From Gp7-AA6 sp036395755 (GTDB taxonomy: Bacteria; Acidobacteriota; Thermoanaerobaculia; UBA5066; Gp7-AA6), in assembly GCA_036395755.1 (NCBI GenBank), contig DASWCZ010000028.1, forward strand, positions 1-64,000: a stretch of 64,000 bases of DNA, written 5' to 3'. Below are positions 54,597 to 63,125 of the stretch, piece by piece (the stretch's first letter is position 1; each line of letters opens with the position of its first letter). The notes under the pieces were generated by a model. It was given only the letters and a program-made list of their open reading frames with translations. It was not told the DNA's origin and searched no databases. A program made the translations under genes and the position numbers.

Positions 54597-55240
54597 GGGG
54601 CCGGCGGCGGCGGCGGCTGTCCTCCGCCTCCCGGACTCCGACCGCGGCGGCGGCGGCGGAACCGCCGGCGACGCCCTTCCGGCCCGCCGGCTTCCGGGGA
54701 ACGCGCCGCTTGCTGGGGCGGCGCGGTGGAAGGTGGCGTCGCCGGGCGCGGCGGCCGTGAAGGCTTCGGCGCCGGAGCCGGCGGGGCAGCGCGGGGCCGC
54801 ACGGCGGACTTTTCGCCACCTCTCGCTTCGCCGCGGCCTCTGCGGCGCCGCCGGCGATCGCGGCGCGGCTCGGGAGTGTCGATCCATCCTTCTTCGAGGT
54901 GGCGGAACGTCACGACGATCTCGGGTCGGCCGCCCTGCGCCCGCAGGTGCTGGACGATCCTTTCGCGCAGGACGCTTCTCGGGTCGCTCAAGAGGGTTGG
55001 GATGCGTTCCGCGTCGAAGAGGACCATTCGGGTCCAGCCGACGAGCTTGCGCCCGCCATCCCGCCCGAGGAGCTCCATCACGAAGAGATCCCGCTCGTGA
55101 TCGAGAAAGTGACTCGAGTACGCGAGCTCCGGCAGCGCCTCCCGGCAGAGCCCTTTCAAGAGCTCGAGGTGCTTTTCTCCCCCTTCGAGGGTCTGCTCCA
55201 TCGAAACGACCCGGTCCCGGAACATTCGCGTCTGTGGCAT
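54593..55240 (-). CDS. protein with basic, proline-rich tail between two acyl-CoA dehydrogenase genes
   Basis: A 215-residue protein. Residues 1-120 ('MPQTRMFRDRVVSMEQTLEGGEKHLELLKGLCREALPELAYSSHFLDHERDLFVMELLG...') look folded; residues 123-215 are a low-complexity Arg/Pro/Gly tail. The stop overlaps the dehydrogenase start (ATGA). The tail is so GC-rich that its exact reading depends on error-free sequence. The folded part is not recognised. RNA or nucleic-acid binding by the tail is plausible only by composition. Confidence 0.65.
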   Translation of the reverse strand: MPQTRMFRDRVVSMEQTLEGGEKHLELLKGLCREALPELAYSSHFLDHERDLFVMELLGRDGGRKLVGWTRMVLFDAERIPTLLSDPRSVLRERIVQHLRAQGGRPEIVVTFRHLEEGWIDTPEPRRDRRRRRRGRGEARGGEKSAVRPRAAPPAPAPKPSRPPRPATPPSTAPPQQAARSPEAGGPEGRRRRFRRRRRGRSPGGGGQPPPPPAP

Positions 55241-55269
55241 GTCTCGTTCTCAGCTCCCGGCGGCGACCT

Positions 55270-56442
55270 TCACCCGATCGTCAACCCGGCGTCTTTGAAA
55301 ATCTCCCTGGCGATGATGAGCCGGTGAATCTCGCTCGTGCCTTCGTAGATCTCCGTGATCCGGGCGTCCCGGAAATTCCGCTCGACCGGATACTCCTTCG
55401 TATAACCGTAACCTCCGTGAATCTGCAGCGCCCGGGTCGTCACGCGCTGGGCCATCTCGGCCGCGAAGAGTTTCGCGATCGCTGCCTCGAGAGAAAACCT
55501 CCCTCCCCGCTGCCTCACGCAGTCCTTCGCCGCGGCGGCGCGGCGGGTCAGGAGACGCGCGGCCTCGACGTCTGTCGCCATGTCGGCGAGGTAGAACCGG
55601 ATCACCTGGAACTCGGCGATCGCACGCCCGAACGCACGGCGAGCGCGAGCATAGTTCAAAGCCGCCTCGTACGCCTCGGTCGCGATCCCGACCGCCTGCG
55701 CCGCGATCCCGATCCGGCCGCCGTCCAGCGTCGTCATCGCGATCTTGAATCCGTCGCCCTCCTCGCCCAGCCGGTCTTCTGCCGGGACGGAGACGTCGGA
55801 AAGAAAGATCTCGACGGTGCCCGACGCGTTGACGCCCAGCTTGATCTGGTGACGCGACCGGTCGAAGCCGGGGCTGTTGGCATCGACGACGAACGCGGAG
55901 ATTCCGCGCGGCCCCTTCTCCGGCTGCGTCATTGCGAAGAGGAGGCACAGGTCGGCTTTCTCCCCGCAGGTGATGAACACCTTCTGGCCGGAGATCCGGT
56001 AGACGTCGCCGTCGCGAACCGCCCGCGTTTTCTGGTTCGCGGCATCGGAGCCGGCGTCCGGCTCGGTCAAAGCAAAGCAGCCGAGCTTCTCGCCGCGGGC
56101 GAGCGGAACCAGGAACCGTTCCTTCTGCTCCGGGTTGCCGAACTTCTCAATCGGGTCGCACACGAGCGAGTTGTTGACCGAAAGAATGACCCCCGTGTTC
56201 GCGCAGACCCGGGAGATCTCCTCGATCACGATCGAGTACGAAACGGTGTCCATCCCGGCGCCGCCGTATTCGGTCGGGACCGAGACGCCGGCGAGCCCCA
56301 GAGAGCCGGCCTGCGCGAAGACGTCGCGGGGGAACTCGCCCGTCTGGTCGATCGAGGCCGCGCGGGGCTTGACGACGTCTTCGGCGAACTCCCGGACGGC
56401 GGAAAGGAGGAGCGACTGGTCCTCCGTCAGCTGGAAATCCAT
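55270..56442 (-). CDS. acyl-CoA dehydrogenase
   Basis: A 390-residue flavoenzyme, related to the one at 53448. 'LTEDQSLLLSAVREFAEDVVKPRAASIDQTGEFPRDVF', 'GVSVPTEYGGAGMDTVSYSIVIEEISRVCANTGVILSVNNSLV', 'ALTEPDAGSDAANQKTRA' and 'QIHGGYGYTKEYPVERNFRDARITEIYEGTSEIHRLIIAREIF' place it with short-chain acyl-CoA dehydrogenases, catalytic Glu in IYEGTSEIH. ATG 56442 gives the normal start. The pair probably acts in fatty-acid or branched-chain amino-acid breakdown, which would suit the liv genes. Confidence 0.94.
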   Translation of the reverse strand: MDFQLTEDQSLLLSAVREFAEDVVKPRAASIDQTGEFPRDVFAQAGSLGLAGVSVPTEYGGAGMDTVSYSIVIEEISRVCANTGVILSVNNSLVCDPIEKFGNPEQKERFLVPLARGEKLGCFALTEPDAGSDAANQKTRAVRDGDVYRISGQKVFITCGEKADLCLLFAMTQPEKGPRGISAFVVDANSPGFDRSRHQIKLGVNASGTVEIFLSDVSVPAEDRLGEEGDGFKIAMTTLDGGRIGIAAQAVGIATEAYEAALNYARARRAFGRAIAEFQVIRFYLADMATDVEAARLLTRRAAAAKDCVRQRGGRFSLEAAIAKLFAAEMAQRVTTRALQIHGGYGYTKEYPVERNFRDARITEIYEGTSEIHRLIIAREIFKDAGLTIG

Positions 56443-56456
56443 GTCCGCGCGGCAGT

Positions 56457-57623
56457 TTACCGCGCGCTGGCGCGGAGCTCCCGGACCTCCGCTCGCGGCG
56501 AGACGGAGCCGAGAAAAGCAAGAAGGCTTTCGACGTAACGCGGCCACGAAGCTTCTTCCGCGGCGCGCTCGAGCCCGGGCGCGTAGGCGGAGAAACCGCG
56601 ATCGAGCGCGCGCTCGACCGCTTCCGCGAGCGCGCCGGAGTTGCCGGGCGGGAAGAGCTCGCCCGTGACGCCGGGCTCGACCGTTTCCGCGAGACCGCCC
56701 ACCGCCGCCGCGCAGATCGGGCGGCGCGCGGCAATCGCCCGCGCGGCGATGCCGCTGCCGGAGACGTATCGGTAAGGCAGCACGACGACGTCGCATGCCG
56801 CAAGCCAGCGCGCCATCTCTTCCTCGGAGACGTACTCGTCGCGCCAGAGAACCGCATCGCGTACGGGACTCCTTCTCCGCCGTTCTTCGAGGTCGCGAGC
56901 GTCGGGAAAGACCTCTCCGACGACGGCGATCCGCGCCCCCGTTTCGCCGACGATCGCTGGGGCCGCGTCGAGCAGGACGTCGACGCCCTTGTAGCGGCGC
57001 ACGAGACCGAGAAAGAGGACGAGCGGCGTCGTGATCTCGAGCTCGCGCCGCGCCGTCTCCCGATCGGGCTGCGGCGCGCCGACCACCGGATGCGGCAGGA
57101 CTGCGACGGGCCGCCCGGGTACGCGCCGTTCGAGGCGGCGGCGGTCCGCCTCGGCGTGGACGACGAAGGCATCGGACGAAGAGAACGCGCCGAGCGCCAG
57201 GAATCGTTGGAGCCAGCCGGACTCGTGATCGTCCACGTTGTGACAGAGAAGCGCCCGGAGCGTTCTCGGAGACCGTTTGCGCAAGCGGCGGAAGACCGCG
57301 CGCAGCGGAAGTCCCCAGAAAGACGTCCACCAGGGCGCGAGCACGACGTCCGCGCCAGCGGCGGCGATCTCGTCCGCGGTCTCCCGCCACGACCGTGGCG
57401 AGCGGTAGTCGAGGAGAGACCGGGCGGGCAGAACCGAACCGACGGCGGCCGGTGCCGCGTCGAATCGCCGCGGATCGAGCCACCGAGGGTACGGCCGTGA
57501 GAACGTGAAATAGGAGACCTCGACGCGGGTCGAGAGCTCCTCGGCGAGCAGCGCCGTCTCGCGCGCGATCCCGCCGCGGTCGGGAGGCGCAGGGCCGAGC
57601 AGCGCGATCCGATCGGCTCCCAT
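56457..57623 (-). CDS. glycosyltransferase, GT4-like
   Basis: A 388-residue GT-B glycosyltransferase. The N-terminal domain opens with 'IALLGPAPPDRGGIARETALLAEEL', and the C-terminal nucleotide-sugar domain has 'VLFLGLVRRYKGVDVLLDAAPAI', 'ACDVVVLPYRYVSGSGIAARAIAARRPICAAAVGGLAETVEPGVTGELFPPGN', with the E-x7-E-like region replaced by 'SGSGIAARAIA'. The sugar donor and acceptor are unknown. ATG 57623 touches the stop of rlmI (1-nt overlap). Confidence 0.87.
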   Translation of the reverse strand: MGADRIALLGPAPPDRGGIARETALLAEELSTRVEVSYFTFSRPYPRWLDPRRFDAAPAAVGSVLPARSLLDYRSPRSWRETADEIAAAGADVVLAPWWTSFWGLPLRAVFRRLRKRSPRTLRALLCHNVDDHESGWLQRFLALGAFSSSDAFVVHAEADRRRLERRVPGRPVAVLPHPVVGAPQPDRETARRELEITTPLVLFLGLVRRYKGVDVLLDAAPAIVGETGARIAVVGEVFPDARDLEERRRRSPVRDAVLWRDEYVSEEEMARWLAACDVVVLPYRYVSGSGIAARAIAARRPICAAAVGGLAETVEPGVTGELFPPGNSGALAEAVERALDRGFSAYAPGLERAAEEASWPRYVESLLAFLGSVSPRAEVRELRASAR

Positions 57624-58801
57624 CAACCCGCCCGGGAAAGCCAGAGTCCCTTCAGATACTCCCCTTCCGGACAATCGAGCGAAACCGGGTGATCCGCGCC
57701 GGCGCCGGCGCGCGCGATGACCGCGAACTCGCCGCCGGCCTCGAGGCTCGCCGAGAAAACGATTTTCTGGAAGAGGTCGGCCGAGAGCAGCCCGGAGCAG
57801 GAGCAGGTCAGAAGCCATCCTCCCGGCGCGAGCAGCGACATCGCCAGACGGTTGACGTCCTGATAGCCGCGGGCCGCCCGGCGCAGGTCCCCCCGCTTCT
57901 TCGCAAACGCGGGGGGATCGCAGACGACCACATCCCACGACTCGCGGTCCGCGGCCCGGCGGCGGAGATCTTCGAAGACGTCCGCCCGGACGAAGTCTCG
58001 ATCGTCCACGGGAAAGCCGTTGGCGCGTCGGTGTTCCCGGGCGAGAGCCAGGGCGGCGTCGGAGGAATCGATGTCGACGGCGCGCCGCGCTCCTCCCGCG
58101 AGCGCGGCGATGGAGAACGCTCCGGAGTACGAGAAGAGGTCGAGAACGTTCCTGCCGTTCACGAGCGAGCGGAGGCGGGACCGGTTGTCGCGTTGATCCA
58201 GGTAGAAGCCGGTCTTCTGGCCGGAAGAGACGTCGGCGAAAAACCGGAGGCCGTTCTCGAGGAAGGGCGCGACATCCACCCCCTCATTCGGGGGGAGACG
58301 GTTGAGGGACCGTCGCACGCCCCGGTCCCGATCCGATCCGCTCTCCCGGACGATGAGTCTCGCCGGGGCGAAGATCTCGCCCGCCGCGAGCTCCAGCTCC
58401 TCCCTCCAGCACTCGATCCCCTCCGTCAGGAGCTCCATCACCGCGACTTCTCCGAAGACGTCGACGAGGACGCCCGCACACAGGTCCCCCTCGGAGTTGA
58501 CGGCCCGGAAGCCGGTGGTGTCGGCCGGCAGGACGTCTTTGCGGAGCTTCCGCGCCGCCGCGAAGCGCTCCCGGAACAGAGCGAGATCCGGAGTCCGGCC
58601 GTCGAAGCTCCAGAGTCGGGCTACGATCTGGGAGTGTGGAGAGTACGCTCCACGCGCGATCGGTCTCCCCGCCGCGTCGACGACCTCGGCGAGGCCGTCG
58701 GAACCGTCACCGCTCTCCGACGCGATCGCGCCCGAAAAGACCCAGGGATGCCGGCGCAGGACGGACTCTTCGCGGCCCGGTTTCAACGCTAGGCGAATCA
58801 A
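57623..58801 (-). CDS. rlmI: 23S rRNA (cytosine-C5) methyltransferase RlmI-like
   Basis: A 392-residue class I SAM methyltransferase with an N-terminal PUA domain ('LKPGREESVLRRHPWVFSGAIAS'). Motif I is 'NVLDLFSYSGAFSIAALAGGARRAVDIDSS', motif IV is 'VVCDPPAFAKKRGDL', and the nucleophilic region is 'LLTCSCSGLLS'. 'GQKTGFYLDQRDNRSRL' is a hallmark of RlmI/RlmK. It would methylate C1962 of 23S rRNA or a nearby base. TTG 58801 gives the normal start. Two hairpins precede it. Confidence 0.9.
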   Translation of the reverse strand: MIRLALKPGREESVLRRHPWVFSGAIASESGDGSDGLAEVVDAAGRPIARGAYSPHSQIVARLWSFDGRTPDLALFRERFAAARKLRKDVLPADTTGFRAVNSEGDLCAGVLVDVFGEVAVMELLTEGIECWREELELAAGEIFAPARLIVRESGSDRDRGVRRSLNRLPPNEGVDVAPFLENGLRFFADVSSGQKTGFYLDQRDNRSRLRSLVNGRNVLDLFSYSGAFSIAALAGGARRAVDIDSSDAALALAREHRRANGFPVDDRDFVRADVFEDLRRRAADRESWDVVVCDPPAFAKKRGDLRRAARGYQDVNRLAMSLLAPGGWLLTCSCSGLLSADLFQKIVFSASLEAGGEFAVIARAGAGADHPVSLDCPEGEYLKGLWLSRAG

Positions 58802-58840
58802 GCGAACCGCCGGCGTTCGACCATGCCGAGCGCAAAAATA

Positions 58841-58883
58841 TACGGAACCGGCCGCGGCGCGCCGCGAAACCTCCGGTTCCGTA
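58841..58883 (-). terminator. hairpin with T-run, second terminator or rlmI leader structure
   Basis: On the minus strand TACGGAACCGG (58883-58873) pairs perfectly with CCGGTTCCGTA (58851-58841), followed by TATTTTTG. The loop contains another self-complementary GC stretch. It follows the terminator at 58890-58909 and precedes rlmI by 40 nt. Confidence 0.6.
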
Positions 58884-58889
58884 AAGAAA

Positions 58890-58909
58890 AGGCCCCGCGA
58901 GCGGGGCCT
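58890..58909 (-). terminator. intrinsic terminator after the DUF547 gene
   Basis: On the minus strand AGGCCCCGC and GCGGGGCCT form a stem with a short loop, followed by TTTTCTTT. It is 24 nt past the stop of the DUF547 gene. Confidence 0.85.
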
Positions 58910-58932
58910 GGAGAAAAGGAGATCGCCCGTTT

Positions 58933-59676
58933 CTACGGGGCTCGAGGCGATTCCGTTTGGTTCAGCGACCAGTCGTAGTCCAGAAATTTTGGCGCCTGCG
59001 AGGTCGAGGCGAGCCAGGTGGCGGTTTCCCGGTCTTCGACGAATCGGGCTACGTACTTCGTCAGGGATCCCGCGTCGCGCTCGAACTCCTTCCGATTCCA
59101 GTCGAAGATCCTCGACAACGCGATGGTCTCTTTCGCACGGTCGATCGCGTTGCGCTTCGGGTCGTTCACGAAAGCGCGGCCCTGCCGGTCGAGCGCCGTC
59201 GCGACGGATTCCGCCGTGTAGGCTCGCGGGGCGAGAGGCGGGCACGACTCCGACGCGCAGACGATTGCGAAGTGGATCCGAGGGTCGCCGAGCGCGCGAA
59301 GCCGATTCTCGATCGCGTCGAGTGACAGGACCTCGCCGGCGATCTTCCGTTTGATCTTGTCGAAGGATCCGTCCACGTCCCGGATGCTCCGGATCGGATA
59401 TCGGTCCAGCACGATCGAGATCGCCATCGCGTTGTATGCATTGATGTAGAACGCCTTCTTCTCGTCGGCGTTCATTGCCGTGGATTTCGCGTCTCCGAGG
59501 TTCGCGAGGTAGGCCGCGAGACGCTTTTTCTCCTGCCCGGTCACGCCGCGGTAATCGAATCCGCCGTTTCGGGCGCCCGACGCGAGCACCGCGTCGAACG
59601 GCGCCGGATCGGGCAGGCCGGATCCGGAGAGCGCGACCGGTGCGAAACAGAGGAGAAGGATCGCGAGCCTCTTCAC
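58933..59676 (-). CDS. secreted DUF547 protein
   Basis: A 247-residue protein starting at GTG (signal peptide AILLLCFAPVALSGS). The DUF547 core is clear: 'EKKAFYINAYNAMAISIVLDRYP', 'FDKIKRKIAGEVLSLDAIENRLRALGDPRIHFAIVCASESCPPLAPRAYTAESV' and 'AFVNDPKRNAIDRAKETIALSRIFDWNRKEF'. The family has a conserved Cys/His set ('CASESCPP') and may be a papain-like fold. Function unknown. It lies 5 nt downstream of the phosphate transporter gene. Confidence 0.9.
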   Translation of the reverse strand: MKRLAILLLCFAPVALSGSGLPDPAPFDAVLASGARNGGFDYRGVTGQEKKRLAAYLANLGDAKSTAMNADEKKAFYINAYNAMAISIVLDRYPIRSIRDVDGSFDKIKRKIAGEVLSLDAIENRLRALGDPRIHFAIVCASESCPPLAPRAYTAESVATALDRQGRAFVNDPKRNAIDRAKETIALSRIFDWNRKEFERDAGSLTKYVARFVEDRETATWLASTSQAPKFLDYDWSLNQTESPRAP

Positions 59677-59681
59677 GGCGG

Positions 59682-60713
59682 TCAGCGGGCGAAGATCGAC
59701 AGAACACCGTATGAGAGCGCTCCGATGACCGCGGCCATCGGGATCGTGAGAATCCAGGCGTAGACGATCCGTCCGGCGACGCCCCAGCGCACCGCCGAAA
59801 AGCGCTGCGCGGCGCCCACGCCCACGATGGCACCCGTGATCGTGTGCGTCGTCGAGACGGGAATGCCCCAGTGCGAAGCGGCGAGAACCGCCGTGGCGGC
59901 TCCGGTCTCCGCACAGAACCCGGAGAACGGCTTCAACTTGGTGATGCGGGTGCCCATCGTCCGGACGATACGCCACCCTCCGGTCAAGGTTCCCAGCGCG
60001 ATCGCGGCATGCGCCGCCAGGATGATCCAGAGCGGTATCTCTTTTAAGTCCGGCAGGTACATCCAGTGAAACGGGTGTGACGCATCGACGAAGACGGCCT
60101 GGTTCGCCACGAGCAGCCCCGCGATGATTCCCATCGTCTTCTGGGCGTCGTTGGTCCCGTGCGACCAGGAGAACGCCGCCGCGGACGCGAGCTGGGCCCG
60201 CCGGAACCATCGGTCCACCGAACCATAGGTCGCGCGATGAAAGATCCACGAGACCGCGATCATGAGCAGCCAGCCGACTGCCATGCCGATCAGCGGCGAC
60301 AGAACGATGAACGCGAGGGTCTTCACCCAAGCCGCTCCCGGCACGATCGCCCGAATTCCCACCCGCGCGACCGCGGCGCCCGTGTAACCCCCGATCAGCG
60401 CGTGCGAGGAGGATGACGGGATCCCGAAATACCACGTCAGGACGTTCCAGACGATCGCCCCGAGGAGGCCTCCCAGAACCACGTCCGAATTGACGACGGA
60501 AACGTCGATCAGACCCTTTCCCATCGTCTTGGCGACGGCCGTGCCGAATGAGAACGCAGCGACGAAATTGAAGAAAGCCGCCCAGAAGACCGCCTGGAAC
60601 GGCGAGAGAACGCGGGTGGAGACGACGGTGGCGATCGAGTTCGCCGAGTCGTGCATCCCGTTGATGAAGTCGAAGACGAGCGCGATCGCGATGATGCAGA
60701 GGACGTACGTCAT
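59682..60713 (-). CDS. pit: inorganic phosphate transporter, PiT family
   Basis: A 343-residue symporter with about ten helices. The two PHO-4 signature segments are 'FDFINGMHDSANSIATVVSTRVLSP' and 'FSWSHGTNDAQKTMGIIAGLL', which hold the phosphate- and cation-binding residues; 'TWYFGIPSSSSHALIGGYTGA' and 'HWGIPVSTTHTITGAIVG' form the hairpin loops. It lies 36 nt downstream of a PhoU-like gene, the usual pairing for this subfamily. Confidence 0.95.
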   Translation of the reverse strand: MTYVLCIIAIALVFDFINGMHDSANSIATVVSTRVLSPFQAVFWAAFFNFVAAFSFGTAVAKTMGKGLIDVSVVNSDVVLGGLLGAIVWNVLTWYFGIPSSSSHALIGGYTGAAVARVGIRAIVPGAAWVKTLAFIVLSPLIGMAVGWLLMIAVSWIFHRATYGSVDRWFRRAQLASAAAFSWSHGTNDAQKTMGIIAGLLVANQAVFVDASHPFHWMYLPDLKEIPLWIILAAHAAIALGTLTGGWRIVRTMGTRITKLKPFSGFCAETGAATAVLAASHWGIPVSTTHTITGAIVGVGAAQRFSAVRWGVAGRIVYAWILTIPMAAVIGALSYGVLSIFAR

Positions 60714-60749
60714 CGACGAATCTGCTCGGCTCTCTCGGGTCTCGTCCTT

Positions 60750-61364
60750 CTAGGAGTGCTTCAGGACGACACTCTCGAGCACATGGGCGACGGTTTCGCA
60801 GTGGTCGATGCACTCCTCCATGTGCTCGTAGATGTCCTTCCACTTGATGACTTCGATCGGCGGGATCGGCTCGCGAAAAAGCGATGCCACCGCCTCCTGG
60901 TAGGCCACGTCCCCTTCGTTCTCGAACTTCTTCATGCGGATGCAGTGCTCGATGACGCCCTTCTGTTTCCGAAGGGCGCCGACGGCCTCGACCATCTCCA
61001 GGGTGATCTTGACGATGATGGCCGAGAGCTTTCGGCCCGGGGCAGTCGGCTCCGAGATGTTGAAGACCGAGAGCCGCCGCACGGTCCCGTCGATCAGGTC
61101 GATCACGTCGTCGAGACGGACCGCCAGCTGGTGTATGTCTTCCCGGTCGATCGGCGTGATGAACGTCCGGTCGATCCCCCGCAGGATCTCGTGGGAGATC
61201 TCGTCGCACTCGTGCTCTAACCGTTTGATCTGATCGGCCACGGTCGAGACGGGCGAGGCGTCGTTGAAGAACTGGTCGAGGATCTTCGCGCTCTCAGAGA
61301 TGCGCTCCGCCATCTCCGTGAACCGCTCGAAATACTTTTCGTCCCGCGGCAAGAGGTTGAGCAT
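60750..61364 (-). CDS. PhoU-like DUF47 protein, PiT partner
   Basis: A 204-residue all-helical protein: 'LLPRDEKYFERFTEMAERISESAKILDQFF', 'IKRLEHECDEISHEILRGIDRTFITPIDREDIHQLAVRLDDVIDLIDGTVRRLSVF' and 'WKDIYEHMEECIDHCETVAHVLESVVLKHS' are typical of the DUF47 branch of PhoU domains. The 'EhECDeI' and 'ReDI..L...lDdviD' motifs are metal-binding E/D patches. It probably regulates the PiT transporter. ATG 61364 is favoured over upstream codons. Confidence 0.93.
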   Translation of the reverse strand: MLNLLPRDEKYFERFTEMAERISESAKILDQFFNDASPVSTVADQIKRLEHECDEISHEILRGIDRTFITPIDREDIHQLAVRLDDVIDLIDGTVRRLSVFNISEPTAPGRKLSAIIVKITLEMVEAVGALRKQKGVIEHCIRMKKFENEGDVAYQEAVASLFREPIPPIEVIKWKDIYEHMEECIDHCETVAHVLESVVLKHS

Positions 61365-61440
61365 GCGAAAGTTCCCCCCGTTCCGGCGGCGCGTATCGTA
61401 CCGGAACTTCACGGCTGTTCTTACGACACCACCCGAAAGA

Positions 61441-61467
61441 AAAGAGCCCGGCGTGCAAGCGCCGGGC
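61441..61467 (-). terminator. intrinsic terminator after the CHRD gene
   Basis: GCCCGGCG (61446-61453) pairs with CGCCGGGC (61460-61467). On the minus strand it is followed by TCTTTTCTTTC. It lies 26 nt past the CHRD-gene stop. Confidence 0.85.
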
Positions 61468-61492
61468 CCAGAATCCGACCGATCCCCGAGAC

Positions 61493-62965
61493 TCAGTCGA
61501 CGTACACGACGTCGCCCGTCTTGTCGTCGACCACCGCGCCGTAAACGTGAATCGGAATCGTGGAAGTCCAGGTCACGTAGAAGTCGGTCTGGACCTGGTC
61601 GCCCGCGGCCACGCCCGAGATCAGCGAGAACACGGCCTGCTGAACCTGGGAGAGACCCGCGATTCCGACGCTCACGGACCCGAGAACGCTCCCGTCGCTC
61701 GCCCGGTGCGCGACGAACGTCGCGCCCGCGGTCGTCAGGTTCGGATTGAACCACCCGATGTTCGAGCGGAACCCCAGCCCGGCTTGGATGTCCTCGGTGC
61801 TCGCCTGTGACAGGAACGGCAGGATCCCGCTCGTCACGGCTCCGAAGAGACCTCTCGGCGGGATGAAGAAGCCGGTCGTGCCCTGATTGACGGGCCGCAG
61901 ATCGTTCAAGATCCGCACTCCGCTCGGCAGGCCGCCGTTGTGACCGATCTTGAGCGCGCCGAGGCCGGTCGCCCCGAACTGCGATCCCACGACGTCGTTG
62001 ATGACCGCTTCGGCTCCGGGTGCGACCGTTATCCCGTGGATCGCCGACGCAACGGAATTGCCGGCAGCCCCGCTCGGGAAGAATTCCAGCTGGACCAGAG
62101 CCGGACTGCCGGTGGTATTGACGATGCGCAGGTCCGCGACGAACTGCGTGTTGTTCAACCCGGCCGCTTTTCCGACGATCGGGAAGTAAATCGCAAACGC
62201 GTACAGTTCGAAGGTCAGCGGGCCGCGGATCGCGCCGTTGGGAAACTCGGCGTTGTGGACGTTCACGTAGAAGTTGAGAGGATTCGTGATTATCTCGTTG
62301 CTCAGCGCGTCGCTAGCGGTGAAGCTCCCCGTCGCCACGTTGTTCGGAAACGAGGTGGCCAGCGTGATGACGACCGGGCCGGCCACGCCGGGCGCGCCGC
62401 GGTGGATGTGCGAGGCGTTCGGAGCCCCGATCCCCTGCACCAGGATCGCGTAATTGGTCGCCCCTCCCTGGTTGTAGAACACGGCAATTCCGAAGCCGTC
62501 GGGATCTCCCGGACCCGGGAATTCGTTCGCTCCCGTCATCACCGAGAAAACGCCCGGAGTGATCTGGCCGCGGATCGCGCCGTTCGGAAACGCGGCATTG
62601 TGGACATTCACGTAGAAGCCCCCGGGGTTGCGGCGAATCTCGTCGATCAGGTCGGCGCTCGCCGATGCGACGCCCGTGGCGACGTTGTTCGGGAAGCTCG
62701 GGGAGAGCGTGACGACGACCGGCCCCGCGACTCCGGCCGCCCCGCGATGAATGTGCGATGCCGTCGGCGTGGCGATGCCCTGCACCAGGATCGTGAACGA
62801 GATCGTCGTCCCTTCGATCCGCAGACCGGCGAGACCGAACCCTCCGGAATCGCCCGGACCGGGAGATTCGTTGGCGCCGGTCAGCTGGGCGATCGCGGTC
62901 TGCGCCCTGGCCGCGGAAGCAAGACAGAAAAGAATCACGAGAGCGACGAGAACGGTCTTGCGCAT
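61493..62965 (-). CDS. secreted protein with two CHRD domains
   Basis: A 490-residue protein. ATG 62965 has an AGGAGG ribosome-binding site and a signal peptide (VLVALVILFCLASAARAQ). Two tandem CHRD domains follow (about 22-130 and 133-245), each with 'ASHIHRGAxGVAGPVVxTL' and 'FYVNVHNAxFPNGAIRG'. The C-terminal half (250-490) is a different beta-rich domain with 'FVADLRIVNTTGSPALVQLEFFPSG' and 'SQVQQAVFSLISGVAAGDQVQTDFYV', resembling secreted bacterial domains of unknown role. CHRD domains occur in chordin and in bacterial envelope proteins; function unknown. Confidence 0.88.
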   Translation of the reverse strand: MRKTVLVALVILFCLASAARAQTAIAQLTGANESPGPGDSGGFGLAGLRIEGTTISFTILVQGIATPTASHIHRGAAGVAGPVVVTLSPSFPNNVATGVASASADLIDEIRRNPGGFYVNVHNAAFPNGAIRGQITPGVFSVMTGANEFPGPGDPDGFGIAVFYNQGGATNYAILVQGIGAPNASHIHRGAPGVAGPVVITLATSFPNNVATGSFTASDALSNEIITNPLNFYVNVHNAEFPNGAIRGPLTFELYAFAIYFPIVGKAAGLNNTQFVADLRIVNTTGSPALVQLEFFPSGAAGNSVASAIHGITVAPGAEAVINDVVGSQFGATGLGALKIGHNGGLPSGVRILNDLRPVNQGTTGFFIPPRGLFGAVTSGILPFLSQASTEDIQAGLGFRSNIGWFNPNLTTAGATFVAHRASDGSVLGSVSVGIAGLSQVQQAVFSLISGVAAGDQVQTDFYVTWTSTIPIHVYGAVVDDKTGDVVYVD

Positions 62966-63125
62966 GAGTTTCCTCCTGCTTTGTGCTGCCAATTCGATAA
63001 CAGGCTTTGGATCGCGGCAATGGATTTACAAATCCTTTACACCATCCGGGTCGCAAAGCCTCGTCGCCGAGCCCCGCTTCGACTGCCTCCCTGCGTGTCC
63101 TCCGCGTACCTGCCGGGCTCTTTCT

